A DNA stretch of 64,000 bases from Stratiolaelaps scimitus. Lineage: Eukaryota; Arthropoda; Arachnida; Mesostigmata; Laelapidae. Within the stretch, counting starts at the first letter, position 1, and every line of letters begins with the position of its first letter. The stretch spans positions 5,685,501 through 5,749,500 of the forward strand of contig JABWDB010000009.1 in NCBI GenBank assembly GCA_019614645.1, given 5' to 3'. The position numbers and the translations under genes were made by a program. This document shows, piece by piece, positions 36,163 to 46,437 of the stretch. The notes under the pieces were generated by a model. That model was not told the DNA's origin, searched no databases, and saw only the letters and a list, made by a program, of their open reading frames with translations.

Positions 36163-39100
36163 TACTACTGTTGTAGGCAACGACAGGGAAGGCAAGCAAC
36201 CGAACGGTCATAGATCCGCTGGTAACGGGCAGTAACAGCAGCATCAGCAACCGCAACGAGGGCCGGCGAGTCATCCGGCAAGGCCAGGAGCACGCACACC
36301 CATAGACGACCGACGGACGGCGCGATCGCACACAAAAATTCAAGGGACTGCGCGGTCAATATAATTTTAACGGCAGCAGATGCGGCAGCGACGACAACGC
36401 CAGCAGCAGCAGCAGTAGTGCGAGCTAGATCGGCTCTGTTCGGCTCTCCTTGTGTGTCTGTGTCCCAGCTCGGCCTGTTCTCGCCTATGTTTCTGGTGCT
36501 ATAGGAGTCCGAGAAGGAGCTACGGCAGCAAGCTGTCCCTTCGGCGCGGCAGCGTTATGAACCTCCTTGTTTTCTGCTAAGACCCAGCAAAAAAAGAGAT
36601 GGGCAGACACGCACAGACTATCCGCGGCAATAGTAGCGGCAGCAGTAGCAGCTTAAAGTCACTGCAATAACAAAACGAACTGCCTACAGGAGCGATGCCC
36701 AGTAGGCATCAGAGAATCTACCGACGTCAGACGAGAAGTCAGATCGTGCCGAGGGGATCCGCTCCGCACGACGATAGAAGATGACTGCAATCTCACTGTT
36801 CGCAGTCCACTACCGCCAGGGCCATTTATCGAGCCAGCAGCAGCAGCAGCAGCCAGCCAGGTAGCAAGCAACGGCCGGCGAACGATGAAACCATCGTTCG
36901 AATCGCTTTATGGCACAGTAAAACATTGGCATCTGCGGCAGCACACTAGTCAGCCAGCAAGCAAGCACCACAAGGATCACCATCAAGTGAGCTTCGTTCC
37001 GATCTTCATAGCGACATTTTCCGCCGCAGCGCGGAAAAATAGAAGTAGAAAATAGGCAAGAGAAAGGTAACACTGTCGAAATGATCCGTATTTAAGTGTA
37101 GAGGTCACCGGCCGCCACCCGGCTGATAACGAACACTAACGGCTCAAGGACTCGTCGCTGTTGATGCTGCCACGGAAACAAGCGAAACAAGAGACAAATT
37201 ACGCCCACATGCACATATGGGCGAGCACGATCACAGACATATGTATGCGACAGAAATGCGGAGAAGGAATTTCCGTCACCGATACTCCGAGAACGCCGGT
37301 GGTGCTGCTATATGCTATATTGCCGCTGAGAGAGCATCCGTCCGCCGGCACGATGTAACAACAGCAGGCACAATCGGCCTCTCATCTATGACAATAATCG
37401 TACGCCGTGTGTAATGCCGACTGCGGACTGTTCTGTGCCGGGCTCGTCTATGCTAGACTGGGCTCGTTGTGGCACAACGCGCGACGCCGGCGTCTTTGTC
37501 GTACTCGCTGTCGTCTAGGAAATATCGGAGCGAAATTGGATAAACTGCTGTTGCTCGGAACGACCGCGTCTAGAACGGGACATCCGTAACCATGGCATAT
37601 TGTCGCTCAGAATTAGCTAGGGTACACAGGCAGAGAAAAAGCTCAGAAGTGGCGCCGAGGACAAACGACAAGCATTGGGATTCCATGTAGAGCCGGCGAA
37701 AATTTTGCACTACTCATAGACTCACATGGACTCACGGAGGCGGGCTTTGTTTTGGCATTCAGATGAACTCTAGCGAAGGTCAAATTATGTTATAAATGGT
37801 CTAAAACTCGCCCCCAGTAAAACCACCTGTCGGTCAGACGAACCTGTCGCAGCTGGCTAACCAAAGCTGGTGGCGAGGCCACCAACGTGGATATAACACA
37901 TAGTAGGCGCAATCTGGAAACAATTCACTTTCAAAGCTGATTTCCACAACGCATGCGGTCAGATAGATATTCAGTCATCCGCGGTGGCTCCCGCTGTATC
38001 GAATGCGGATTCGCTATCAGCAGACATGACTAACCGTTTCTACGTCCCAGCATTGACCTACCCTTGTAGACCCGCGTGGCGTACCGCCACACCGAGGATG
38101 GCACGGTCGAGATTAAGCGGAAGTCGTAACGGAAATTTGTAACCTCCCTCCTCGATCCTCGCGTATCCCCTTCTTCATCAAGCTCTTCATCAACCACGCC
38201 ATCGGAAGATTCGGGGGAGGGGGGCACCAACCGATCGATGGGTGGCCGCAACCGATCGATCTGACAGATTCGAGATGATATTAAACCGCAATAGGTTTCA
38301 CCCGTGAGCCGTTAATGGTGTTGATGACGCCAACTTCACCCCTAGTGCGAGTTCATTTCGCCCGGTGCGAGCCTCTCCCCCGCACCGCGCCTGCTGGGCA
38401 CTACGTCCATGCACTATTGTTGCTAACCAAGTTACGCCGCGCGGTCACGAAGTTGCCTTTACGCCAATATTTCATTCAACCCACTGTAACCGCCGTCGAA
38501 GTTGTATTTGCGTGGTCCGCTCACTGACACACGCTCGCCTTGGGGGCCGAACGAACCCCTGAACCCCTTGCCGCCGCCACCACCACCACTAGAGCTGGAG
38601 CCAGCTATATTGGGGGTCCGCATCTGCGCTGCTATCACGACAGTATCACGAGCCGCCATCGAGATTAGAAACAGTGGGTGGGTGGGTCTATTGGCACCAT
38701 GTACGTGGTGTCGCTGCAGCACATCATTGGTGAGAGAGAAACCATTCGGCAGCTACGCTGGCTACCTGCTTGCCCGTCTGCCCTGATGGCGTGCGGCCGG
38801 TGGTCTGTCTCGCACTGAGCTCAGGGCTACTACAACCACTAGTACCACTGCATTCGTATCCGCACGTAGACAGCAAGATACATGATCTGTATTGGACACA
38901 TCGTGGTACACGACACCGCCAGAGACCCAAGGGCCCGTCAGCCCGCTCTCGACCTGATGACCGCACAACAATCCTCCCCCCAGAGTCGAATATGCTCCTG
39001 CTGATGCTACAGTGTCATGAGGACAATATACAATAGCGGGCCGGTGGGGCCGCCGCCGCCGCCGGTAGACAGTGTGCTGCTACCGCGGGGCGGGAACTAC

Positions 39101-40658
39101 CGCCGGTAGCACAACGTACCTCTGCCTGCATGGTCGGATCGGATCGCATCTGTCTGTATGCCAATCTATCTCTTTCGTCACTTTTCGAGGTGTACAACAG
39201 TTGCACGTTGCTATTGCCCCAACATCTCGGACACGTTATCGCCCCCGCCGGAGCTCCTCCGTGCCGGGCGTCATCCGTGTCTGATAAACACGTGTCTGCT
39301 ATGTCGATAACAATAACAGTAGTAACGTGCGGCGCCGTCCTTCGCCGTTCTGCGGTGGTGGTTGCAGCAGCTCGGTTATCTGCCGCCACGTAACAACAAC
39401 AACAGGAAATCTGAAGAGGCAACACGGGCCGGGATTTGACCAAAGGCGAGATTCGAACAAATGGTGAACTCGGCAACTGCGCGGATCGACGGCTCTAGCA
39501 GGTCACCGCCATGGTGGTGTACAACAACAACAACAACACATACAAACAAGCACACCTATGTTTGTAAGGGTGTGCGTATGTTGTGCGGCATTGTGTTGCT
39601 TATCTTACACGTGTGCGGCGTCTACATCACACGCGTAGCCCGTAATACTGGGGGGGTCCGGGGGTCCGGAGGAGAGACGGGACGGGAAGTAGCTCTCGTA
39701 GTGTTAGCATGTATGGAGTTGGCCATCCATACATATTAAATATCCACCTTGACAAGACGCTGCTACTGCTGCCCCTCCCCCCACCCGCTATAAGCGAGAA
39801 GAGTGTTGATCGTTGCATGCGCACCCCGTACCTCGGCACGACAGCAGGACACAAGTATCAAGGGCTAAGCGAGGCGGTCATCATTCCACCACCGTTCGCC
39901 GTCAGTGGCCTCAGCGAAACTCGCGCAGCGACGACGGTTCCACGAACGCCAACGGCGAACGAACGAGTTGCCGGGACAGTTACCGGTCGTTAGCCTGCAA
40001 CTGCATGCGCGAGCATTAGCGAACGCCTCCGTTGCAATGACGAAACGTGCGGACATCGCGTCACTCGATTTGCGTGCGCTCCGCCGAATTTTGTGTGCAT
40101 ATGTTGCTGCTGCTGCTGCTATTGTCTTAGCAGTTGTTATTATTTTCGTTGTGTTGCTGCAGCTGCTGTTGCTGCGTATTCCGCTTGCATGAACGTGCTT
40201 GTTGTGTTTGTAGGTGTCTGTCTGCCCGTGTGCCAGGCAGGTCCGTCTGGCAGGTTGCGCCCAGAGCAACGCGTCCGCCCTTCGCGCGCCCTCTCCCCCC
40301 CCCCCACCCGGGGGCTGCCTTCACTAATTATTCCATGTTCATGATGATGCATAGACGAGTCGACGGACGGACCGGCCAGGCGGAGGCAAAAGCAACGACC
40401 AGCCAACGCAAATGTGATGTACCACCAGTAACAGGAGCGGCGAGCGGCGGCCACCGCACAGGCGGGGACGGGTGGGTGGCGGGCGGGGGTGACTCTGCCG
40501 GTATCGTGGGGTGGAATGTTTATTTTTCGTTAGACCGTCACCGACTCACTGCTGCCCCATCTGCCACTGGCCGCCCGTCAACTTCGGGCTAGGTCGTAGG
40601 GCTCTGTATCCACAGCGTCGTCGTTGTGCCCCCCCCGCCCCCTCATCCCACCAAGCAG
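36163..40658. other. Non-coding; CAG, AAC and G-rich repeats
   Basis: CAG triplets occur near 36400-36415 and 36837-36855. A direct duplication of CAACCGATCGAT lies at 38228-38239 and 38249-38260. AAC triplets lie near 39521-39538, CTG near 40104-40120, and a C-rich tract at about 40296-40305. Open frames of 130-150 codons on both strands are repeat-driven. No gene is supported. Confidence 0.5.
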
Positions 40659-40917
40659 CGGCTATGACAAGCTGTATCTTCTTCGTCTACCTTCCGTCGA
40701 CGGCGGTACTGGCATCAGAAAGTACCAGACGCGGGCGTGCATTGCGAATGGCGCTGGCTGGGTGCTTGAAGACTACCTCGTGGAGGAGGCCGACGGAGGG
40801 AAGGTTCGCATGAAGCGGAAGCCCCACGCGTTGTGCGGGTGGTTGAGATGCATGGGATGTCTAGGACCGCCGAGAGACACAAGCGCCCTCACCGGCCGAA
40901 GCCAGCTAATAGAATAG
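40659..40917 (+). CDS. Candidate terminal exon with coding bias
   Basis: The exon could begin after a C-rich tract ending CCAAGCAG (AG at 40657-40658). It reads one base plus about 85 codons to TAG 40915-40917. About two thirds of codons end in G/C, rising to roughly 80% around 40720-40845. The product has a Tyr/Leu start (GYDKLYLLRLPSVDGG), a Trp/acid-rich middle (WVLEDYLVEEADGG), then basic and cysteine residues. Length and composition suit a last exon, but no upstream exon could be joined and no family is recognised. No AATAAA follows closely. Confidence 0.24.
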
Positions 40918-41962
40918 GCAACTTTTCACGCTAACGATCGTCCGACCAACCGACCGACGTTAGCTGGTTTCTATCTCCCGTTTCTCTTTCCCTCTCCTTG
41001 TTCCTTTCCTCTCGGCGACGTGGCCACGCTGAACCCATGCTACAGCCAGCATCGGCGGCAACGACTGGCTAACACCGCCGCCGCCGCCGACGCCGCCGCC
41101 ATTGACGGGATACGGGCTATGACATGGGAAGGGGTAGCCGGTGACGGGGCAGTTGCTTGAGGGGTTGCGAGGGTGTCGCGGGCGGCGGGGGCAGTTGCCG
41201 TGGGCAGCAGCAGCAGCAAAAGACAGACTGGCGCAGGCCGGGTGATGCATGAGGAGTCTGTTTACTTTCTGCAGCCGGACGGGAACACGAGCGCTCGCCA
41301 GCCGAACCAACTACCCCCCCCCAACACCCCCCAGCTGCTTCTGGCAAGCCGTTTCCCCGTTCAGCAGCGGAGCGGGACAGTGGAGAACATGGACGCCTAC
41401 CGTTCGGGGCCGGCAAGTCTCTGCGCTAGCAATCACCGCCCCGTCGTGGGTCGACGGCCGACGTCCCGTATGCTTAGCCAACGCCGACGCCAACACGGCT
41501 GTTTGGCTGACTGGCTGGATGGTCGGCCAACAGGCCAACATTGCAGCCATTGCTCCCGCTGTTGCTGCCAACACCGTTAACTATCCACGTTGTGCTGCTG
41601 CAGGACAGGCAGTGGGACAGGGCACGGAACAGGCTGGGAGGCGGCAATGCTCGAGTGAGCACCACCACCGCTACCGCCACTGGGCTGCGGCTACACTCGC
41701 TCGTGCAGCGGCTGCTGCTACAGCTGCTGCTGCTGCTGTATTTACAATACGATACGCCGAGCATAGTATGGAGTCGCTCCACTCGCGCGTTTCGCCAGCG
41801 TGGGTCAGTTACCAGCGGGCATGACACTCGCGACTTGAAGTGTTTGCACATGTCACATAGGCCATTATGTATCGTACCAGTAATTACCAGTATAATTATA
41901 TATATATATATATACGAGAACCATTGACCAAGTGTCATTCATTCACGCCCCGAACGGATGGG
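40918..41962. other. Non-coding; CCG repeat, small dyad, TA run
   Basis: GCTAACG (40930-40936) and CGTTAGC (40958-40964) form a 7-bp dyad. A CCG-type run lies at 41074-41100, CTG triplets near 41720-41738 and a TA run at 41896-41914. The 191-codon frame 41249-41824 was not called, because its end is an alanine run from the GCT repeat. Confidence 0.5.
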
Positions 41963-42070
41963 ATGTCGAGGAAGCGAGTAGAAGGACTAATCCAAAGTGT
42001 CGATGACTACGAAGTTGTTTGCCAGTGCGATGTCGAGATGGCCTTTCACGTTAACATCGAGGTGCTATGA
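41963..42070 (+). CDS. Candidate short ORF upstream of and overlapping the next
   Basis: ATG 41963 opens 35 codons, ending in a TGA at 42068-42070 that overlaps the next ATG as ATGA. About 12 of the 15 codons before the stop end in G/C. It may be a small upstream ORF, or the 5' part of one frame separated from the following ORF by a frameshift. No motif is recognised. Confidence 0.15.
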   Translation: MSRKRVEGLIQSVDDYEVVCQCDVEMAFHVNIEVL

Positions 42071-42339
42071 CCACCTCGCCCATCTCGAAAAGCTTCCGCC
42101 GCTTAATTGCATATACAATGCAGCCAGCAGATATATATTGGCTGGAAAGCCTGTTTAGTCTAGGTAGAAAGATACGCCACGGTCTTCATGCACCCGAGTC
42201 GGTAGTATCAGTCACGGATGAACAAGTGGATACACAACGCCTCGATGCATGGTGGTCTATGCGCACAACTACGATAGATCGTGAACGACGCTATATGATG
42301 AAGTACTACTATACAGAATGCAGAGGAGGGGACCACTGA
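42067..42339 (+). CDS. Candidate 90-residue ORF
   Basis: ATG 42067 opens 90 codons to TGA 42337-42339. The first dozen codons are strongly G/C-ending; the rest are less biased. The product is mixed and fairly basic, with a Tyr/Met-rich C-terminal segment. The ATGA overlap with the preceding ORF would suit termination-reinitiation on one transcript. No family is recognised. Chance remains a fair alternative. Confidence 0.17.
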   Translation: MTTSPISKSFRRLIAYTMQPADIYWLESLFSLGRKIRHGLHAPESVVSVTDEQVDTQRLDAWWSMRTTTIDRERRYMMKYYYTECRGGDH

Positions 42340-43024
42340 CAACGGCAGAGGCAGTCGAGTATAGTGAGAAAACGACAGGAGAGAGAGAAATCTGTTGGTA
42401 GAAAACAAAAGCAACAATTGCTTGCACCCCGTCTCCATTAATGTTTCATGCATTGGACTGGAAGGCTATCGTACCGCGTGTAGAAGATCTTATGCCATCG
42501 TGTAACCCGTTCAGGAACTTAGCCATCCATTGGCTTCGGTCGGCTTCGGGCACATGCAGTTGGCATGTCCAACGAAACACATTCGGTGCTCCGATAATAT
42601 ACAGATGAACGACGTCGAACTGTCTGATTCAGTCAGACGTCTAGCGGTGATTAACTGATGTTATTAATATCGTACGCTATCGTTCTTAACCCCCCGCCCT
42701 ATTCCATGTGCTCTATAACGAGGTGACCCATGTTTCTGATATCACAGGCTGGAGCGCGACCATGAGTTTTGCTATTAGGGCGTACTAATTTATTTCCTGG
42801 CTCTCTCTCTCTCTCTCTCTCTCATGTGTGTCTATCTGTCTCTCAGGAGTGTGATGTAACTCGACGGCGCAGATATCACGGGCACAAGCGATCTCTGACA
42901 GGTTCAGCTCGATCTGGCACAACAATCCACCACCTCCCATTACTAATAATACCGCGACGGCAAATGCTGCTGATCTTGTAATTATCGGCCAGCTTAGAGG
43001 AGACATTGTTCGACAATAAGTAAC
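42340..43024. other. Non-coding; CT microsatellite
   Basis: A CT run at 42801-42823 is the only clear structure. Nothing gene-like is seen. Confidence 0.6.
42801..42823. repeat. (CT)n microsatellite
   Basis: An uninterrupted CT run of about eleven units. Confidence 0.95.
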
Positions 43025-43234
43025 ATGCCTGTCCCCGTCCCCTCGTATCTCCGTGTCCAATGCTTGACAAAGCTACCGGCCGCCGCAGCCGCCGCCGCAG
43101 CCGCCGCCGCAGCCGCCGCCGCCTGCCAATCTGTCGCCTGCGCTTCCGAGTTGTCACGCGTGGCAAAGCAACGCTGCAGACGACAACAACCGCGCATCGT
43201 TCTTGACAACGACGATGCTAGTGAGTGGTCCTAA
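43025..43234 (+). CDS. Candidate poly-alanine micro-ORF
   Basis: ATG 43025 (A at -3) opens 69 codons to TAA 43232-43234. A Pro/Val-rich start (MPVPVPSYLRVQCLTKLP) is followed by fifteen alanines made of GCC with regularly spaced GCA codons. The end is a Cys/Arg-rich then acidic tail. Roughly 70% of non-repeat codons end in G/C. The alanine run is a 12-bp tandem repeat, so openness there is not evidence of coding. Composition outside it is the only support. No family is recognised. Confidence 0.18.
   Translation: MPVPVPSYLRVQCLTKLPAAAAAAAAAAAAAAACQSVACASELSRVAKQRCRRQQPRIVLDNDDASEWS
43078..43123 (+). repeat. 12-bp tandem repeat CCGCCGCCGCAG
   Basis: Two perfect copies (43089-43100, 43101-43112) are flanked by partial copies on each side. 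The regular CAG every twelve bases makes this a short minisatellite rather than a simple CCG run. Confidence 0.93.
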
Positions 43235-46200
43235 CCAGTCGAAGCTGCTCAGATCCCGCGGTGGCACTCGCGCACGGTTGCCGCCGCCGCCGCCGACTGC
43301 TAATAGTCAAATGTAACTACAAAAGCCCGGCCGCGATGGAAACAGCAGCAACGCCAGCTACAACAGTCGCTTGTCTACATGAGTGCGCTGCTGCTGCTGC
43401 CGCTGCCGCCGCCGCTGTTGTTCATGTTGTTGTTGTCGTTGTTGTTGCTGTGCGTCTGTGTATATCTCTCTAGACGAAGGGCTTGCCTGTCTGGTGAGCT
43501 GCGTGCCGCGACTGCTTTCTTGCTTGCTTGTACTGCCACCGCTGCTACACAACTACTGCTCCATTGCTAGCGGTTAGCAGTTAATGTCGCTTATGACAAA
43601 TTAACCCACACGCAGAGGGAGCAACTCCCTCTTTCTCTCCTCCTGGCGCGCCGCACCGTTATATGGTTGGAGCGTAACGGCGGCGGCGGCACCACCACCA
43701 CTAGAGGCTGTGGCGGTGGCGGTTACGCCGGTAGCAGCCAGCGTCGACGCGAAATAAACAAGTTTTCCGCTCTTTCTCTCTCTCTCTCTCTCTTGAGGAA
43801 GCCATTTCTCACTTTCTATCAACAGTGCTGCCAGCAGCCGGCATCCACCGGGGCGCCGACGGTGGCGGTAACGCCGGCGTTGCCAACCGAAAGGCTGTTG
43901 GGTCTCTCTGAAAGCTCTGCACTCCGCTCGACCGCTGCCAGGGCCTGGTCGGGGCACCCTCAAAGAGCCGCAGCCGCAGCGAAGATCACCAAGCCACTAA
44001 CTCGACGCAGTCTCCATTTCGAAGAGACTGCAAAGATTAACACGAACACTGCTGTAGCCAAGCGGCGGCGTCTGAGACCGGAGCAAGGTCTCGGATAGAC
44101 TGAGCCGGCCTGAGCTTGTAAAGCACAACACTGTGAGCATACGAACCTAGGATATACCATATATATCATGCTCGGCGTAACACTTGTATCATCTGTCGAC
44201 TAACCTTTAGCTAGCTGGGCGCTTCCGATTCTCCGTTGCCGGCTACACAAGTCATACTACCGCGTACAAATATATTTCTATAAATATAAATATATATTTA
44301 TATAAATAGATCAGCGACATTCCGTATTCAGTATCCAATATGACGCAATTGTGGAACCACTTTGTCAAACTTGGCCCGTCAACCACAACAACTACACGGC
44401 ACAGCACAACACTAAAACGAAGAAGTAACCAATCGGAATTGAGACTTGAACATGAACAGAACACTCGGGCATTCTTTCTCTCTACACTACCATAGTCACG
44501 TGTTGAACGTACATATATATCCAATGGATTAAAGCACTTGAGCAGGGCACAAAGGTGTTCTCAAAACAAAGAGCACCGCTTCCATCGTCGCCATATCTCT
44601 GTCGTACACAACTCATCGACGGTTCGAACGAACGCAAATGAAGGTTCAACAAGTATGCACCTTAGGTTGCTGATAGCCTCCTTTCCTCCGGTGAGAGTAC
44701 CCGTGAGCTGGGTGACACTATTATGTGGTACGAAAACCGAAAAAAAATAGCGCCCCTCGACCCCCAAGTTTGCCGAAGCAAACTCCGTTCGTTTTTTATA
44801 CGAAATCTCACCCCGCCATTGAAATGATTCCCTTAATCGCATAGGGTGTCACGATTTTGAAATGCATCGTACCAATAATTAAACAATAACACTGTACTCA
44901 ATTGAGTGCGACGCCGGCGACGACAGCACGACCTAACTAGTCGTCGCTGGCGAGGGTGAGCAGAAGCTACGTATCTGTTCGAAGGTTTCTTAAGCGGCGT
45001 CTCATGCTGAAGATAGAAAACGGTAGCCCCTCCACCGCCTCACCGCCACCGGACCAGCCGCCGCCGCCGCCGCAGCAGCACACGGTGAAAGGCACCACAA
45101 TAGTACCACATACACGAAGGCCGACACAGCATACAAAGCCCCCCGCGCATTCCATACGAGACGACGCACCAGGAGCTCAAGTCCCGCCATAGTCCATGTG
45201 GCGCTTGCCTGGCCCCTCTCACTCGCTAGCTCGCTCGATCTCTCTGTCTATCTCTGTGTATCTCGCTTATTCGTTCTCTCAGTTCGTACTGGGTGCGTCC
45301 GCCAGCAGATTCCGCCACAGAGAGCGTAGCTAGGCGGCCGGCCGGATCAGCGATCTTCGTCGTCGGGCGGCGGGCCGAGCCGGACGGACCTAGCGGCGAA
45401 TTAAGCCAAGCAGCCCCTACTCTCTTCTGCTTCTACTGCTGCTGCTGCTGCTCTTCTTGATCTTGGCTAGCGTCGTGCGTCCCTCTGTCATGTACAGACG
45501 CCTCACATTAGGCCGAAGGAACTACTCGGGGAGGGAGAGAACTGATCGCAGCCTTCGATCCTCAGTTGTTCGCCCTCGGAAACAGGCCAGACGCCAACGG
45601 CGACAGTCATAACAACAACAACAGCACTAACTCGTTCTGCTTCGTTTCGGTTTACCAGCAGGGGGACCAGGAATCGAGGATATGGACTCGATTCCTCGTG
45701 TTCGGAAAAGACGTTTTTTTGGCAGGCACAACTCAGAGAGAGAGAGAGAGAAACAGCAATAGAGTGAGAGAAAGATAGGACAGGAGATCACATCCTGCCC
45801 CCCCCCCCTCGGGCGGGGGGTGCTCGGCTTACCTCCAACGGTAGCGTATAGTATCAGCATACTACGTTCTTTTAGACAGCGTAATCAACGCGTTTTTGGT
45901 GGCGCACAGACAAAAATACACGCAAGTTACTCATCAGTGGCAGCAGCGTCATCATCATCATCGTCATATGCATCATCGCTATCAGCAGTAGCAGCAGCGG
46001 ATACCGCAAGTGTCGCCTGATCACATGATGGTAACGTGGCATAGCATGAGAGTAGCATCATCGCGCCCCCCCCCCGCCCCGGCCGTATCATTGACCGCTG
46101 AGGTTGGCGAATGCCCCTCGCTCAGCCAGCCCAGTTTCTCAGCCGACGAAACAAAGAGAGGTGTTTACGTGGAAGAATACAGCTGGCATTTAGCTTAGGT

Positions 46201-46347
46201 GATGTTGTCCAAAAATAGATCTCAGGCGAGATGGACAGAAATGGAGAGGGAGAGACTGGAGGAACGTTAACGTCAGGAGAACAGAACGACAATGCGGATA
46301 AAAGCGAATGCCCATAACATAATCGAGTTACGCGTTACTTCTACGAA
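43235..46347. other. Non-coding; CT, CCG, CTG and A/T palindromes
   Basis: GCC/CCG triplets lie near 43279-43293, a GCT/GCC/TTG mixed tract at 43386-43450, a CT run at about 43775-43793, a 20-bp A/T palindrome at 44284-44303, a CCG/CAG run at 45058-45080, a CTG run at 45436-45452, a GA run near 45735-45752 and C/G homopolymers near 45798-45820. No gene is supported. Confidence 0.5.
44284..44303. repeat. Perfect 20-bp A/T palindrome
   Basis: The 20 bases equal their own reverse complement and consist only of A and T. They lie in an A/T-rich patch of about 45 bp. Confidence 0.92.
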
Positions 46348-46437
46348 CGGGTACGTGATAGTTGCATACGACAATAGTGAGCAATATATATATATATATA
46401 TTGCTCACTATAGTCGTATGTAGCTATCAACTATCTG
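46348..46437 (+). ncRNA. Primary-microRNA-like hairpin (candidate)
   Basis: Bases 46357-46390 pair with 46395-46428. In a plus-strand transcript this is a stem with only one mismatch (A/A at 46373/46412) and two wobble pairs (U46362-G46423, G46364-U46421), closed by a self-complementary UA tract. Below a two-by-two internal loop (46354-46355/46430-46431), six more pairs form at 46348-46353/46432-46437. A continuous stem of about 35 bp plus a short lower stem resembles an animal primary microRNA, although the apical loop is very small. On the minus strand both wobbles would be A-C mismatches, so the plus strand is favoured. No known microRNA seed was identified. A plain palindrome around a TA microsatellite is the alternative. 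Confidence 0.3.
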
